Part shown: in pieces, positions 18,319 through 27,183 of the stretch
Numbering within the stretch: position 1 is the stretch's first letter
Layout: each line of letters begins with the position of its first letter
Assembly: GCA_964387025.1 (NCBI GenBank)
Contig: CAYLUZ010000012.1
Coordinates: 1 to 64,000 of the forward strand
Direction of reading: 5' to 3'
DNA length: 64,000 nucleotides
Origin: PNON01 sp964387025
Lineage (GTDB): Bacteria > Chloroflexota > Anaerolineae > Anaerolineales > Anaerolineaceae
The notes under the pieces: model-generated
Databases searched by the model: none
Seen by the model: only the letters and a program-made list of their open reading frames with translations
Told to the model about the DNA's origin: nothing
Translations under genes and position numbers: made by a program

Positions 18319-19365
18319 ATGAATTCATCTCACCGCCGTTTTAATCCACTAACCCGTGAATGGGTTTTGGTTTCACCACAAAGAGCTACCCGACCTTGGC
18401 TGGGTCAGGTGGAAAAAACACAATCTGACATGCTGCCGGAATATGACCCTAACTGCTATCTCTGTCCTGGAAAGAACCGAGCAGAAGGTGCAAAAAATCC
18501 ATTATATAAAGGGGTATTTGTATTTGATAACGATTTTCCTGCTTTAACAAGCAACAATTCTCAACAGCTAGTTTCATCTGACCATGCACTATTACGATCA
18601 CATCAAGAAACAGGATTTTGTCGAGTTGTCTGCTTTTCGCCACGTCATGACTTGACCCTGCCAGAACTCAACCAATCTGATGTTGAATCTATCGTTCAAA
18701 CCTGGGCGATCGAATCTGCCCAACTTGCTGCCCGGACAAATATAAATTATGTGCAGGTATTTGAAAACAAAGGAGCGGTCATGGGTTGTTCCAACCCCCA
18801 CCCACACAGCCAAATATGGGCGCAGTCGATCGTTCCCAATGAACCAGCCAAGGAATGGATATCTCAAAAGGAGTACTATACTGATAACGGACGACCTCTT
18901 TTGATAGATTATGTGAAAGAGGAACAGAAAAATAAAGAGCGGATCATTTGTGTAAATGATCATTTTACTGCGCTAGTTCCTTTCTGGGCTATCTGGCCAT
19001 TTGAGGTCTTAATATCAGCCCACCGACCGTGCAGCTACCTGGATGAGTTAACCTCTTCCGAAACCTCCGCCCTGGCATCAATCTTGAGAGAGATAACTAC
19101 TCGCTATGATAACTTATTTGAAATATCTTTCCCCTATTCCAGTGGATTTCACCAAGCTCCTGCAGACGGTTGTTTTCACCCCGAATGGGTTCTGCATGCG
19201 CATTTCTACCCTCCTCTGCTCCGCTCCGCCACAGTTCGAAAATTCATGGTGGGGTATGAAATGATGGCCATGCCACAGAGGGATATCACCCCCGAAACAG
19301 CAGCAGAACGTTTGAGGGGCTCTTCATCAGTACATTACAAATTAATGAATCATAATGAATATTGA
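18319..19365 (+). CDS. galT: Galactose-1-phosphate uridylyltransferase
   Basis: Leloir-pathway enzyme that exchanges galactose 1-phosphate with UDP-glucose; 348 residues, the normal length. The N-terminal FNPLTREWVLVSPQRATRPW is a classic GalT start. CYLCPGKNRAEG holds the Zn-type Cys pair, and GCSNPHPHSQIWAQ holds the active-site HPH in which the second His is the nucleophile. FHQAPADGCFHPEWVLHAHF covers the late metal and substrate residues. GGAGG precedes the ATG. It is divergent from lacI across the shared palindrome, so it is probably induced with the importer. This supports galactose release from the imported glycoside. No galK or galE is visible here. Confidence 0.96.
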   Translation: MNSSHRRFNPLTREWVLVSPQRATRPWLGQVEKTQSDMLPEYDPNCYLCPGKNRAEGAKNPLYKGVFVFDNDFPALTSNNSQQLVSSDHALLRSHQETGFCRVVCFSPRHDLTLPELNQSDVESIVQTWAIESAQLAARTNINYVQVFENKGAVMGCSNPHPHSQIWAQSIVPNEPAKEWISQKEYYTDNGRPLLIDYVKEEQKNKERIICVNDHFTALVPFWAIWPFEVLISAHRPCSYLDELTSSETSALASILREITTRYDNLFEISFPYSSGFHQAPADGCFHPEWVLHAHFYPPLLRSATVRKFMVGYEMMAMPQRDITPETAAERLRGSSSVHYKLMNHNEY

Positions 19366-19366
19366 T

Positions 19367-19660
19367 CAGTTGGTTTCGAAATGATGTGAGATGCCAATAT
19401 TTGGTGCCCCCGGCGCGGGTCGGATATCATCCTGTAAAGGACGCGCAACCAACTGATTCGAAGGAGCTTCGGAGCTACTATATTGTGTATATTTAGTGCT
19501 TTTTTGTCTATAATGTATCGAAAAAGGAGCTTTAACAGTCCATATAGTCCAATATTTCCACTGAATTTTTGTAAATTGCACACAATTGCACACGGAATAT
19601 TTACCAAATTATGCCATAATTGAAGGGGCAGTTGGTCAAAGATCCTCTTTCCGAAAGTTA
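19367..19660. repeat. Damaged att-like repeat, copy 1 (tRNA-Arg 3' fragment plus flank)
   Basis: About 290 bp that match 38671-38944 along the whole length with scattered changes, in the same orientation. It includes the tRNA-Arg 3' fragment (19402-19463), here interrupted by about 19 extra bases, followed by the shared flank with the tandem 10-mers TTGCACACAA and TTGCACACGG at 19576-19595. It begins within a few bases after the galT stop. It is best read as the outermost, oldest attachment-site scar of a tRNA-Arg-integrating element. Confidence 0.75.
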
Positions 19661-19865
19661 TTTCCATATTTTGGAATCCTTGAGAATCTTTTTGTCCAAC
19701 TTTATGCTTGCCAGTATTCATTAAATCTATAAGTTTTCGAATCTACAACACACGATCACAACCCAATGAAACAAGGAAAGTTAAACAATAGACCTGATTT
19801 TTTGGCGTGGTATATAAATAAGATTCTTTATAAGATAAGGTAATTGCCAGACTTTCTCTTGTTTA

Positions 19866-20120
19866 TTCATCAAAATGTTCATTGACCGAAAAAAGTCATC
19901 CATCATGGATTTTATCTTTCACAAAATCATAGCTCCACATGTGTTTAGGATGTTCCGCCCGTAATAAATCAAAGATCGACAGCCATTATCGGCCTCGTTT
20001 TGGTTGTCTTTATGGCACTTTCAACCCTTCAGTTATCCAGAAACATTCTAAGTGTTTATGGATTACCTCCCATCCTTCGAATTGCAGCATGACTGTGACT
20101 TTTCGAAAACCATAACGCAA
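19866..20120 (-). pseudogene. IS3-family transposase (OrfB) remnant
   Basis: Reading the minus strand from 20120 gives LRYGFRKVTVMLQFEGWEVI, then IHKHLECFWITEGLKVP, a stop, RQPKRGR, a stop, and LRAEHPKHMWSYDFVKDKIH. This matches the HTH-to-catalytic-core junction of IS3-group OrfB, where WSYDF carries the first Asp of the DDE triad. Three in-frame stops fall inside the stretch, and the ends of the element are not recognisable. It is a dead fragment lying just inside the left end of the island. Confidence 0.8.
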
Positions 20121-20124
20121 CAAC

Positions 20125-20170
20125 AGCACCTCACAAAGTGCACCATGCTGTCTGCAATTTGTGAGGTGCT
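20125..20170. repeat. 13-bp perfect inverted repeat beside the IS remnant
   Basis: AGCACCTCACAAA (20125-20137) and its reverse complement (20158-20170) flank 20 bases. It sits right at the point where the IS3 OrfB similarity fades, within the otherwise gene-free 19.66-20.38 kb stretch. It may be part of the decayed element or a hairpin downstream of the cyclitol operon. The rest of this gap (20171-20377) shows nothing I can assign. Confidence 0.5.
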
Positions 20171-20377
20171 CAGAATACCATGCACCGCGGCTTAATAATT
20201 GTATTGGTTGACGATATCGGTCAGCAACTACCCCAGCAGTTTATTGCAATGGATGTGGTAAATTTCAATATATGCTTACCGCAAGTCAGCAGATTTTCAG
20301 CGCGTTTTTGCTCTATCCTGATTTCATACTCATCAAAAATTGCCACATCATTGATAGATCACATTTCTTATTCGTAT

Positions 20378-21211
20378 TTAATTATTGAATATATATCTAT
20401 CCATAGCCTTGCTCATTGCTGTTGCCACCTCAAACACATCATCTTCCCAATGTTTTGCGCTAACAAGTTCGCAAGACCAAAATCCATCGTAGCCAGTCGC
20501 TTTTACAGCATCCACCCATTTACTGATCGGAATATCTCCATCTCCAGGATAATATCCTCTCAATTTTGTTTCATCCCACTTTGTATCTCTTGGTTGTTTT
20601 TTACCATCGCAAAAATGAATATTATAGATATTGGATTTATCTAATTTGGCGACTTCATCTGGTGATGTTTCTCCACCCGCCCAAAGGTGCCAGAAGTCAA
20701 CGACCATTCCAACATTTTCTTCGCCCGCAACATCAATCATCGCAAGACACTTCGACAGGGAATGGATCGGAGACCATGCGACAGGTTCCATTTGGAATCT
20801 AACACCATATTTCTTCCCAATCGCACCTATCTTCCCAACGTTTTGTCCAGTTATTTGCACAATCTGATTCCATGGTCTGCCTTCTAATGCGAGCAGTGGA
20901 ACAAGTTGAATCGTCGGGCAGTTGATCTCTTTTGCTACGCTTGATAAATAATCGGTTTCTCTTAAAATCTCATCAAGTCTTTTCGCATCATCTGTTTCAA
21001 CGTGAGCGATATCATTGATACAAACGGGTACGACCTGATAATGGTTTAGTATTTTGTTTAAATCTTTCGTTGAGTTTCCTTGTTCTAGATAACTATATAG
21101 CTTGGAAGCAACGATTTCGATGGCGCTAAATCCGCAATCATGCGCCACGCGAATATCCGTGGCCAAATTGCTCTTATATATAGTTTTCCCATGAATAGCT
21201 TTTTTGTTCAT
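20378..21211 (-). CDS. Sugar phosphate isomerase/epimerase (xylose-isomerase-like TIM barrel)
   Basis: A 277-residue AP-endonuclease-2/xylose-isomerase-like TIM barrel and the last gene of the cyclitol operon. The start is the ATG at 21211 (MNKKAIHGKTIYKSNLATDI), which has GGAGAAA upstream; longer readings run into iolB. Metal-site features are visible: FQMEPVAWSP (Glu), GMVVDFWHLW (Asp and His), IHFCDGKKQ (His) and FWSCELVS (Glu). These resemble IolE, IolI and related inosose isomerases. It may isomerise an inosose (IolI-like role) or epimerise a side intermediate. The exact reaction is inferred only from position. Confidence 0.8.
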   Translation of the reverse strand: MNKKAIHGKTIYKSNLATDIRVAHDCGFSAIEIVASKLYSYLEQGNSTKDLNKILNHYQVVPVCINDIAHVETDDAKRLDEILRETDYLSSVAKEINCPTIQLVPLLALEGRPWNQIVQITGQNVGKIGAIGKKYGVRFQMEPVAWSPIHSLSKCLAMIDVAGEENVGMVVDFWHLWAGGETSPDEVAKLDKSNIYNIHFCDGKKQPRDTKWDETKLRGYYPGDGDIPISKWVDAVKATGYDGFWSCELVSAKHWEDDVFEVATAMSKAMDRYIFNN

Positions 21212-21224
21212 GTGCGTTTCTCCT

Positions 21225-22016
21225 TTACTTATCCGGCCAAAGAACTGCATTTGGTGCTTCAACCCATAAATGCTCTTTTTCAAATACTGGTTTAATGTAT
21301 GGATTACCGTCCAAGTGACGTATGACCCATAGAAAATACATGGCATATCCTGGAGCTGCAACTTGTGGATGATCCAGATTTGGAAGGATTTTGACGGTAT
21401 CGTTATGTTCTATCAATACCCCCTCATCACCTAGTTTGAGCAAGCCAAATCCGTTTTCTGGATAGAGTTTGTAGTAATATATCTCTGGCTGTTCATGGTG
21501 ATGTGATGGAAATCCTGCCCACTTCCCGGGATATTGCACATCTTCTCCCAGCATAAAGTTGGAATCCTTTGTTATGGATACATCCATGATGGTTTTAACA
21601 ATTCTTGTTCCCGCTTCATTCATTTGACCCTTGCCACGGATCTCAATTCTGCATTCCTTATCTGTGTAAAGCTTAGATTCAAAATGCTTTGCATTTTCCG
21701 TTCTCATAATTGCAAGCTCGGAATCTGCGGAGATGCCAGTTACCTTGACGCTTGTTTTGTTTGAAACACTTAGCGTCCAAGGGTCATCGTCGACGTAAGA
21801 TCCTCTTTTGATAACCGCTTTCTTGTTGTCCCATTCAAGTTCAACTTCACCGTATAGCAGCAAAATTGCTTTTTCTTTTTGCGAATCGTCAGAATATACA
21901 GAACCACAGGACATTTTCAAGATACCAAAATCCATCATGATATCCTGATCTTTACCATCCATTTCTGTGATACTGTTATACCCTTGTTTAAAACCATCTT
22001 TGTTTTTAATGATCAT
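21225..22016 (-). CDS. iolB: 5-deoxy-glucuronate isomerase
   Basis: IolB converts 5-deoxy-D-glucuronate to 2-deoxy-5-keto-D-gluconate in inositol catabolism. The protein has 263 residues and a double cupin (KduI/IolB) fold. The metal-binding block is FPSHHHEQPEIYYYKLYPEN, with three His and a Glu, and DHPQVAAPGYAMYFLWVIRH near the C-terminus holds the last conserved His. LYGEVELEWDNKKAVIKRGSYVDDDPWTLSV is the N-terminal cupin turn. It overlaps no neighbour; 16 bp separates it from iolE. Assignment is strong from motifs and context. Confidence 0.92.
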   Translation of the reverse strand: MIIKNKDGFKQGYNSITEMDGKDQDIMMDFGILKMSCGSVYSDDSQKEKAILLLYGEVELEWDNKKAVIKRGSYVDDDPWTLSVSNKTSVKVTGISADSELAIMRTENAKHFESKLYTDKECRIEIRGKGQMNEAGTRIVKTIMDVSITKDSNFMLGEDVQYPGKWAGFPSHHHEQPEIYYYKLYPENGFGLLKLGDEGVLIEHNDTVKILPNLDHPQVAAPGYAMYFLWVIRHLDGNPYIKPVFEKEHLWVEAPNAVLWPDK

Positions 22017-22032
22017 TCTGTCTTCCCGCTTC

Positions 22033-22932
22033 CTAAAGCCCAGTTTTTTCGTTAATAAATTTTCTCGCCTTCATTGCATATTCCAATGGATCTGCTTTAG
22101 CGGGATCTTGTTCTGCCTCAACAACGATCCAACCCTCATAATTGCTTTTATTTAAAATGGCGAATACACCATCCCAGTCAACCATGTCTCCGTCACCGGG
22201 AACTGTGAAGAGACCTTCCTTTACGCTATTTAAAAAGCTCCAGTCCTGGCCTTTGGCTTGATTGTATACGTCTCGTCTCAGATCTTTTAAGTGAATATGG
22301 TTGACTCTATCCATGTATTTTTGAAGCAGTTTTACAGGATCACCGCCAGCTAATGTTGAGTGGCCAGTATCGAACACGATTCCGACCAAATCTGGATCTG
22401 TCATTGCCAACAGTCTCTCGGTTTCTTCCATAGATTGCACGCCAGTTCCGATATGATAGTGGAAAGCTGTTTTCATGCCCTTTTCTTTTCCAATTTTCCC
22501 TATCGCATTTAAGCCTTTTGCCAACTTTTCAAACTGTGCATCAGAAAGGACTGGTGCTTTACTCATAGGGCAGCTCTCATCACCATGTATGGTAACCCCG
22601 CACTCTCCAATGCCGACGACTCTTGCACCTAAAAAGTAAGTAAAATCTGCATGCTGTTTAAATAATTCCAATGTGTATTCTATCGGCTTATCGCTAGTTA
22701 AAAGGCTGCTAAACCAACCGTTACATATTTGCAAACCTCTCAAATCTAATGCCTTCTTTAATATAACCTTATCCTTTGGATACTTCGTTCCTATTTCACT
22801 GCCTTTGTAACCTGCTAAAGCCATTTCGCTCAGACACTGCTGATAGGTCAGATCTCCTCCCAGCGAAGGCAAATCATCATTTGTCCAATTAATCGGTGCA
22901 CATCCCAGTTTGACTTTATTTTTGTCTAACAT
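22033..22932 (-). CDS. iolE: Inosose dehydratase
   Basis: IolE removes water from scyllo-inosose to give 3D-trihydroxycyclohexane-1,2-dione. The protein has 299 residues from the ATG at 22932, chosen because GGAGAA lies 5 bases upstream and the family begins MxxNKVKLGCAPINWTNDDL. YQQCLSEMALAGYKGSEIGT is also a family hallmark. TIM-barrel metal ligands are visible in GIVFDTGHSTLAGG, NHIHLKDLR and WIVVEAEQDP. It is 19 bp after iolD and 16 bp before iolB. Confidence 0.93.
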   Translation of the reverse strand: MLDKNKVKLGCAPINWTNDDLPSLGGDLTYQQCLSEMALAGYKGSEIGTKYPKDKVILKKALDLRGLQICNGWFSSLLTSDKPIEYTLELFKQHADFTYFLGARVVGIGECGVTIHGDESCPMSKAPVLSDAQFEKLAKGLNAIGKIGKEKGMKTAFHYHIGTGVQSMEETERLLAMTDPDLVGIVFDTGHSTLAGGDPVKLLQKYMDRVNHIHLKDLRRDVYNQAKGQDWSFLNSVKEGLFTVPGDGDMVDWDGVFAILNKSNYEGWIVVEAEQDPAKADPLEYAMKARKFINEKTGL

Positions 22933-22951
22933 AATTATTCTCCTTTTAATA

Positions 22952-24817
22952 TTAGAATGGTTTAGCTTCTTCACTGACAAAATCACTTATTGATTTTGCT
23001 GCTTTTTCGACTCTCGGGTCCTTTGCAACTTGAGCTGTACCCACTCGCCAAAAACTCTCGTATCCTTCTGTCATCGTCTCTGGCAAAACTTTAATGTCAA
23101 TCAAAGTAGATACTTCATCTTTTTTCGATTGTTCTATCGCTATTTTCAGATCTTCTAATGTATCTACTTTATATACCTTGGCACCATACCCCTTTGCGAT
23201 GCACGCAAAATCGATTGGCGCATATTGCCCGGTTAGTCCACCGGTTTCGTCATTTCTATGCCTGAACACGGTTCCGAATGTATCAATACCCTGGGATCTT
23301 TGCAAATTGTGTATACATTGATGGCCATGGTTGTCAAAAAGCAAAACATTGATTTTTTTACCTTCCTGAATGCTTGTATAAAGTTCAGCATGAGACATTA
23401 GGAATCCACCATCGCCAACGAACGCATATACTTCTTTTTGGGGTTCAGCAATTTTTACCCCTAATGCTCCGGGAACTTCATAGCCCATACAAGAAAATCC
23501 ATATTCCAAATGATATGTTCCTCGAACTTTCGTCTGCCAAACCCTTTCAAGATCTGAAGGCAAACTGCCTGATGCAGAAACGATGATATCGTCATCGTTC
23601 AAGAGCTTGTTTAATTCAATTAATACTCTCGTTTGCGATAGGCCTTCATCGAGTTCAATTTGACTAAGGCTTTTCATCAGATCTGCCCAGCTACTTTTTG
23701 CGTTTCGAATTTCATCGCCGTAACCGGAAATGTATCCTGAATTACTTAGTAGCCCGGTTAATTTGCTCAGCACTAATTTTGCGTCTCCTACTATGGCAAC
23801 GCTATTCATCTTAAAAGCATCTATCGGCGCAACATTAATCGTGAGAATATCAACATTATGATTCTTGAATGCTGTTTTTGAAGATGTTACGAAATCATTC
23901 ATTCTGGTCCCAACAGCAATAATCAAGTCGCAATCCTTCGCGATGATATTTGCTGAATATGTACCACAGACGCCACCCGCCCCCAAGTTCAAAGGATGGT
24001 CAAAAGGTATGATCCCTTTTCCGGCTTGTGTTTCGGCAAATGGAATATTGAACTTTTCTGCAAACGCGGCAAGTTCATTTTCTGCATTGCCATATCTTAC
24101 TCCGCCGCCGCAAATGAGCATCGGTTTTTTCTTTTCCTTAATAAGTTCGACTGCTCTTTGTGCCGTCTGATCTGATATCTGTCGTCTGTCTACATGCCAT
24201 ACACGCTTTTCCAGAAACACTTCAGGATAGTCGTATGCTTCGCCTTGAACGTCTTGCGGAATGCATATTGTTACCGCACCCGTATCCGCGGGATCCGTCA
24301 ATACGCGAAATGCATTAATCAATGCTGTCATTAACTGCTCTGGCCTGGAAACACGATCCCAATACTTGCTTAAAGGTTTGAAAGCATCATTTGCCGTAAC
24401 GTTGTAATCCATCGCGTATTCAATTTGCTGCAACACCGGATCGGGCTGTCTGCACGCATACGAGTCTGAAGGCAGGAACAAGACCGGAATTCTGTTCACA
24501 GTAGCCGTACCTGCCGCTGTCACCATATTGAGTGAACCGGGTCCAATGGATGCTGTACATGCAAATATTTCTTGCCGGTCTTTCTGTTTTGCGAATGCGA
24601 TTGCGGTGTGGGCAATTTCTTGCTCATTCTTGCCCTGGTAATAAATTATTTCATCCTTGTACTGCTCTAATGCCTGACCTAGTCCGACAACATTGCCATG
24701 CCCGAAAATACCCATGACACCTTTAACAAATTTTTTTTCAATACCATCAACTTCAATATATTGGTTATTCAGAAATTCAATGATCGCTTGCGCCATTGTT
24801 AACTTTTTTACATTCAT
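22952..24817 (-). CDS. iolD: 3D-(3,5/4)-trihydroxycyclohexane-1,2-dione acylhydrolase
   Basis: IolD is a thiamine-diphosphate enzyme that opens the cyclohexane-dione ring to 5-deoxy-glucuronate. The protein has 621 residues, the normal IolD length. The N-terminal ThDP Glu region is YYQGKNEQEIAHTAIAFAKQ, the central domain carries RQPDPVLQQIEYAMDYNVTA, and the ThDP/Mg site is FVGDGGFLMSHAELYTS with IQEGKKINVLLFDNHGHQCI. These last segments are IolD-specific rather than acetolactate-synthase-like. The ATG at 24817 has a GAGGAAAG site. Confidence 0.93.
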   Translation of the reverse strand: MNVKKLTMAQAIIEFLNNQYIEVDGIEKKFVKGVMGIFGHGNVVGLGQALEQYKDEIIYYQGKNEQEIAHTAIAFAKQKDRQEIFACTASIGPGSLNMVTAAGTATVNRIPVLFLPSDSYACRQPDPVLQQIEYAMDYNVTANDAFKPLSKYWDRVSRPEQLMTALINAFRVLTDPADTGAVTICIPQDVQGEAYDYPEVFLEKRVWHVDRRQISDQTAQRAVELIKEKKKPMLICGGGVRYGNAENELAAFAEKFNIPFAETQAGKGIIPFDHPLNLGAGGVCGTYSANIIAKDCDLIIAVGTRMNDFVTSSKTAFKNHNVDILTINVAPIDAFKMNSVAIVGDAKLVLSKLTGLLSNSGYISGYGDEIRNAKSSWADLMKSLSQIELDEGLSQTRVLIELNKLLNDDDIIVSASGSLPSDLERVWQTKVRGTYHLEYGFSCMGYEVPGALGVKIAEPQKEVYAFVGDGGFLMSHAELYTSIQEGKKINVLLFDNHGHQCIHNLQRSQGIDTFGTVFRHRNDETGGLTGQYAPIDFACIAKGYGAKVYKVDTLEDLKIAIEQSKKDEVSTLIDIKVLPETMTEGYESFWRVGTAQVAKDPRVEKAAKSISDFVSEEAKPF

Positions 24818-24898
24818 GCTTTCCTCTTTCTTCTTGCTTTCCTTTCTGTTTTATGGCTTTTCGAAGCTGCTGGTTACTGTCGAATAAAAACCGGAAGC

Positions 24899-26077
24899 CT
24901 ATTTGTATTCGACCCAAACACTTCCATGGTCAGCTGACTCGACACATTTCTCCAGAAATTTCACTCCGTTGATTCCAGCATCAATCCCTGGATACCAAAG
25001 GTTTTCAGCTAAAGAATCATCTCCAACGATTTTCGCATACATGGCAAGACCAAATCGATGATATAGATTTGCCCAAGATTCAAATAGACCTTCAGCATGT
25101 CCACCACCGATACGATTAGATGCAACCGCTGGGTCATCGTTATAAAGGTAACCCATTCCGCGATCAAGTAACTGTGTTGGCTTTCCTTGTATTTCGTATT
25201 TCAGTTGATTTGGATGTTCATCCCACCATTCAATACTCGCTTTTGAGCCAATAATACGAATTATTTGCTGATGCATCGAACCGGCATTTACTGCGCTGCA
25301 CCACAACGTGCCGACAGCGTTGTTTGTAAAATTCATCAATACTGTGGCATTATCTTCAAGGGGTGCCCTACTTGCAATAAAGCTTTGACGAGTGCAAAGC
25401 AGATTCTTGATCTCTAAACCAGGAATCATGGTTTCGGCCAAATACAATGCATGAGTACCGATATCACCCAATACATAGGTAGGTCCAGAAATTTCCGGGG
25501 TCACCCGCCATTTCGTGCCAGGATTGTCCTTTTCGACTTCTTCTGAATGAAATCCATGGGAAAACTGGGTTTTAATTATTCTAATTTCACCTAAATCACC
25601 ATTCTCGATCATTTTCCGTGCCTGATGCACCATCGGGAATCCAGTGTAGCCATAGGTAACGCAAATAACCAAATTCTGTTGTTTGGCAATGATCTTCAAC
25701 TCTTCAGCTTCGCTCGATTTAAAGCAGAGTGGTTTCTCACATACGATATGTAAACCTGACAATAGGGCTGCTTTTGCAATTTCGTAATGATATTTATTTG
25801 GTGTTGTAATTGAAACCGCCTGGATTCCATCATCGCGTTTTGCTTCTTCTTCAAACATTTCCTTATAATCAAAATAGCATCTATTCGAATCAATACCCAG
25901 GTTTTTACCAAATTCCTTTCCACATACCGGGTCAATATCAAAAGCGCCTGCCAAAAGTTGAAACAGCCCATCTCTTAAGGCGGATACCCGATGAATTGAA
26001 CCTATTTGACTTCCACGCCCACCCCCAACCATTGCCCATCTGATCGGTTGCTTAAACCTATTCTCTTCATTAAACAT
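24899..26077 (-). CDS. Gfo/Idh/MocA dehydrogenase (probable inositol-type dehydrogenase)
   Basis: NAD(P)-dependent oxidoreductase, 392 residues. The Rossmann motif is WAMVGGGRGSQIGSIHRVSA (about residues 14-35), the catalytic-site marker is HIVCEKPLCF (EKP) near residue 125, and GDIGTHALYLAE near residue 205 holds the Asp/His pair. It is longer than IolG of Bacillus (about 344) and resembles the 380-390-residue branch. By position it should oxidise a cyclitol to the inosose used by IolE. A different polyol or a sugar-acid substrate is possible. Confidence 0.82.
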   Translation of the reverse strand: MFNEENRFKQPIRWAMVGGGRGSQIGSIHRVSALRDGLFQLLAGAFDIDPVCGKEFGKNLGIDSNRCYFDYKEMFEEEAKRDDGIQAVSITTPNKYHYEIAKAALLSGLHIVCEKPLCFKSSEAEELKIIAKQQNLVICVTYGYTGFPMVHQARKMIENGDLGEIRIIKTQFSHGFHSEEVEKDNPGTKWRVTPEISGPTYVLGDIGTHALYLAETMIPGLEIKNLLCTRQSFIASRAPLEDNATVLMNFTNNAVGTLWCSAVNAGSMHQQIIRIIGSKASIEWWDEHPNQLKYEIQGKPTQLLDRGMGYLYNDDPAVASNRIGGGHAEGLFESWANLYHRFGLAMYAKIVGDDSLAENLWYPGIDAGINGVKFLEKCVESADHGSVWVEYK

Positions 26078-26109
26078 TTCCGAGCCTCCTATGTACCAAT
26101 GTAGTTATA

Positions 26110-27030
26110 TTAGTATCCAAGTTTATTCAAATGTGTCACACTTTTTTCAATGCATTCTGGTACATCGTTTGTATCGTTTGGATGCCTATCCTGCTCTAGC
26201 GTAATCCAGCCATGATAATCTATATCAATGAGAGCTCTTCTGATTGACGAATAATCCAGCGTGCCTTCACCAATCGGGCACATAAGCCTTTTAAAACAGG
26301 CTTCATAAAAGCCGATGTTTTCCTCAACAACAACTTCGTAAACTGATTTGTCGATATCTTTAAAATGTACATATTCTATGCGAGATCCATATCTTCTAAT
26401 GCCTTGTGCTGGATCAATTCCAGCATAGTACGCGTGCCCGGTGTCAAAACAAAGTCCAGCATAATCTTTAGATATGTCGTAAAGAATCATATCTATTTCA
26501 TCCATATAATCAATATAGCCGCCGGCGTGATGATGGATCACGGATCGAACACCATACTCTTCGTACGAGATCTTAGAAATCTCTTTGATGTGTGAAACCA
26601 TTTGGTGCCACAGATCAGATGAAAGCATAGGTGCCTTAACAGTACGGGGTAGTTTCTCCCTTTCTGGCTTTACTGCGTCAATGATCACATAATAGGGAGG
26701 TGACTGTTTTTGTTTTTCTATAGGAGAAGGCCTCGGAACTGACGCTAGAATCTTGCAAATTTCATGGGTTTTTGCAACAATTCGATGAAATGACTCTTCG
26801 GAAACCAAATCATCATACAAAGTCCCTGCAACTATTTGCGAATTACGTTTGATTAATTCTTCGGTCAGAACAGCAGCTTCTAAAGGCAGATATCCATATG
26901 GCCCCAACTCTAATGCATTGAAGCCAATACTCGAGATTTGATCTAAAACTATCTCCCAAGGAGTATTATCAGGATTTTTTGAATCTTCGATACCCCATGA
27001 ACCCGGGCAGCTGCTTAATTTACAAATCAA
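26110..27030 (-). CDS. Sugar phosphate isomerase/epimerase, IolE/IolI-like TIM barrel
   Basis: A 306-residue xylose-isomerase-like TIM barrel. I place the start at a TTG at 27030 (LICKLSSCPGSWGIEDSKNP) because GGAGGTT lies just upstream and related proteins start at this point; an upstream ATG at 27075 would put the ribosome site inside the gene. Metal residues appear in VIHHHAGGYI, LCFDTGHAYYAG, EYVHFKDIDK and WITLEQDRHP. It is related to, but distinct from, the 22033 IolE in the same operon, so it could be a second inosose dehydratase or isomerase for another cyclitol stereoisomer. Confidence 0.8.
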   Translation of the reverse strand: MICKLSSCPGSWGIEDSKNPDNTPWEIVLDQISSIGFNALELGPYGYLPLEAAVLTEELIKRNSQIVAGTLYDDLVSEESFHRIVAKTHEICKILASVPRPSPIEKQKQSPPYYVIIDAVKPEREKLPRTVKAPMLSSDLWHQMVSHIKEISKISYEEYGVRSVIHHHAGGYIDYMDEIDMILYDISKDYAGLCFDTGHAYYAGIDPAQGIRRYGSRIEYVHFKDIDKSVYEVVVEENIGFYEACFKRLMCPIGEGTLDYSSIRRALIDIDYHGWITLEQDRHPNDTNDVPECIEKSVTHLNKLGY

Positions 27031-27183
27031 ATTAATAACCTCCAATTTACAAAATATAGGTAATTTGGAAAACAACTAGTTGTTAATTAATTTCAGAGAA
27101 AAGGACTGGTTGTTTTCAATTTGTGATATTTTTGCAACAAATCCCATTTATTAATTTCAATTACCTTGACATAATCGGATCAG

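Noticed and set aside
20180..20644. Plus-strand 154-codon frame overlapping the end of the last cyclitol gene
   Set aside because: Its second half is the reverse reading of the TIM-barrel gene and its first half has no family match or ribosome site.
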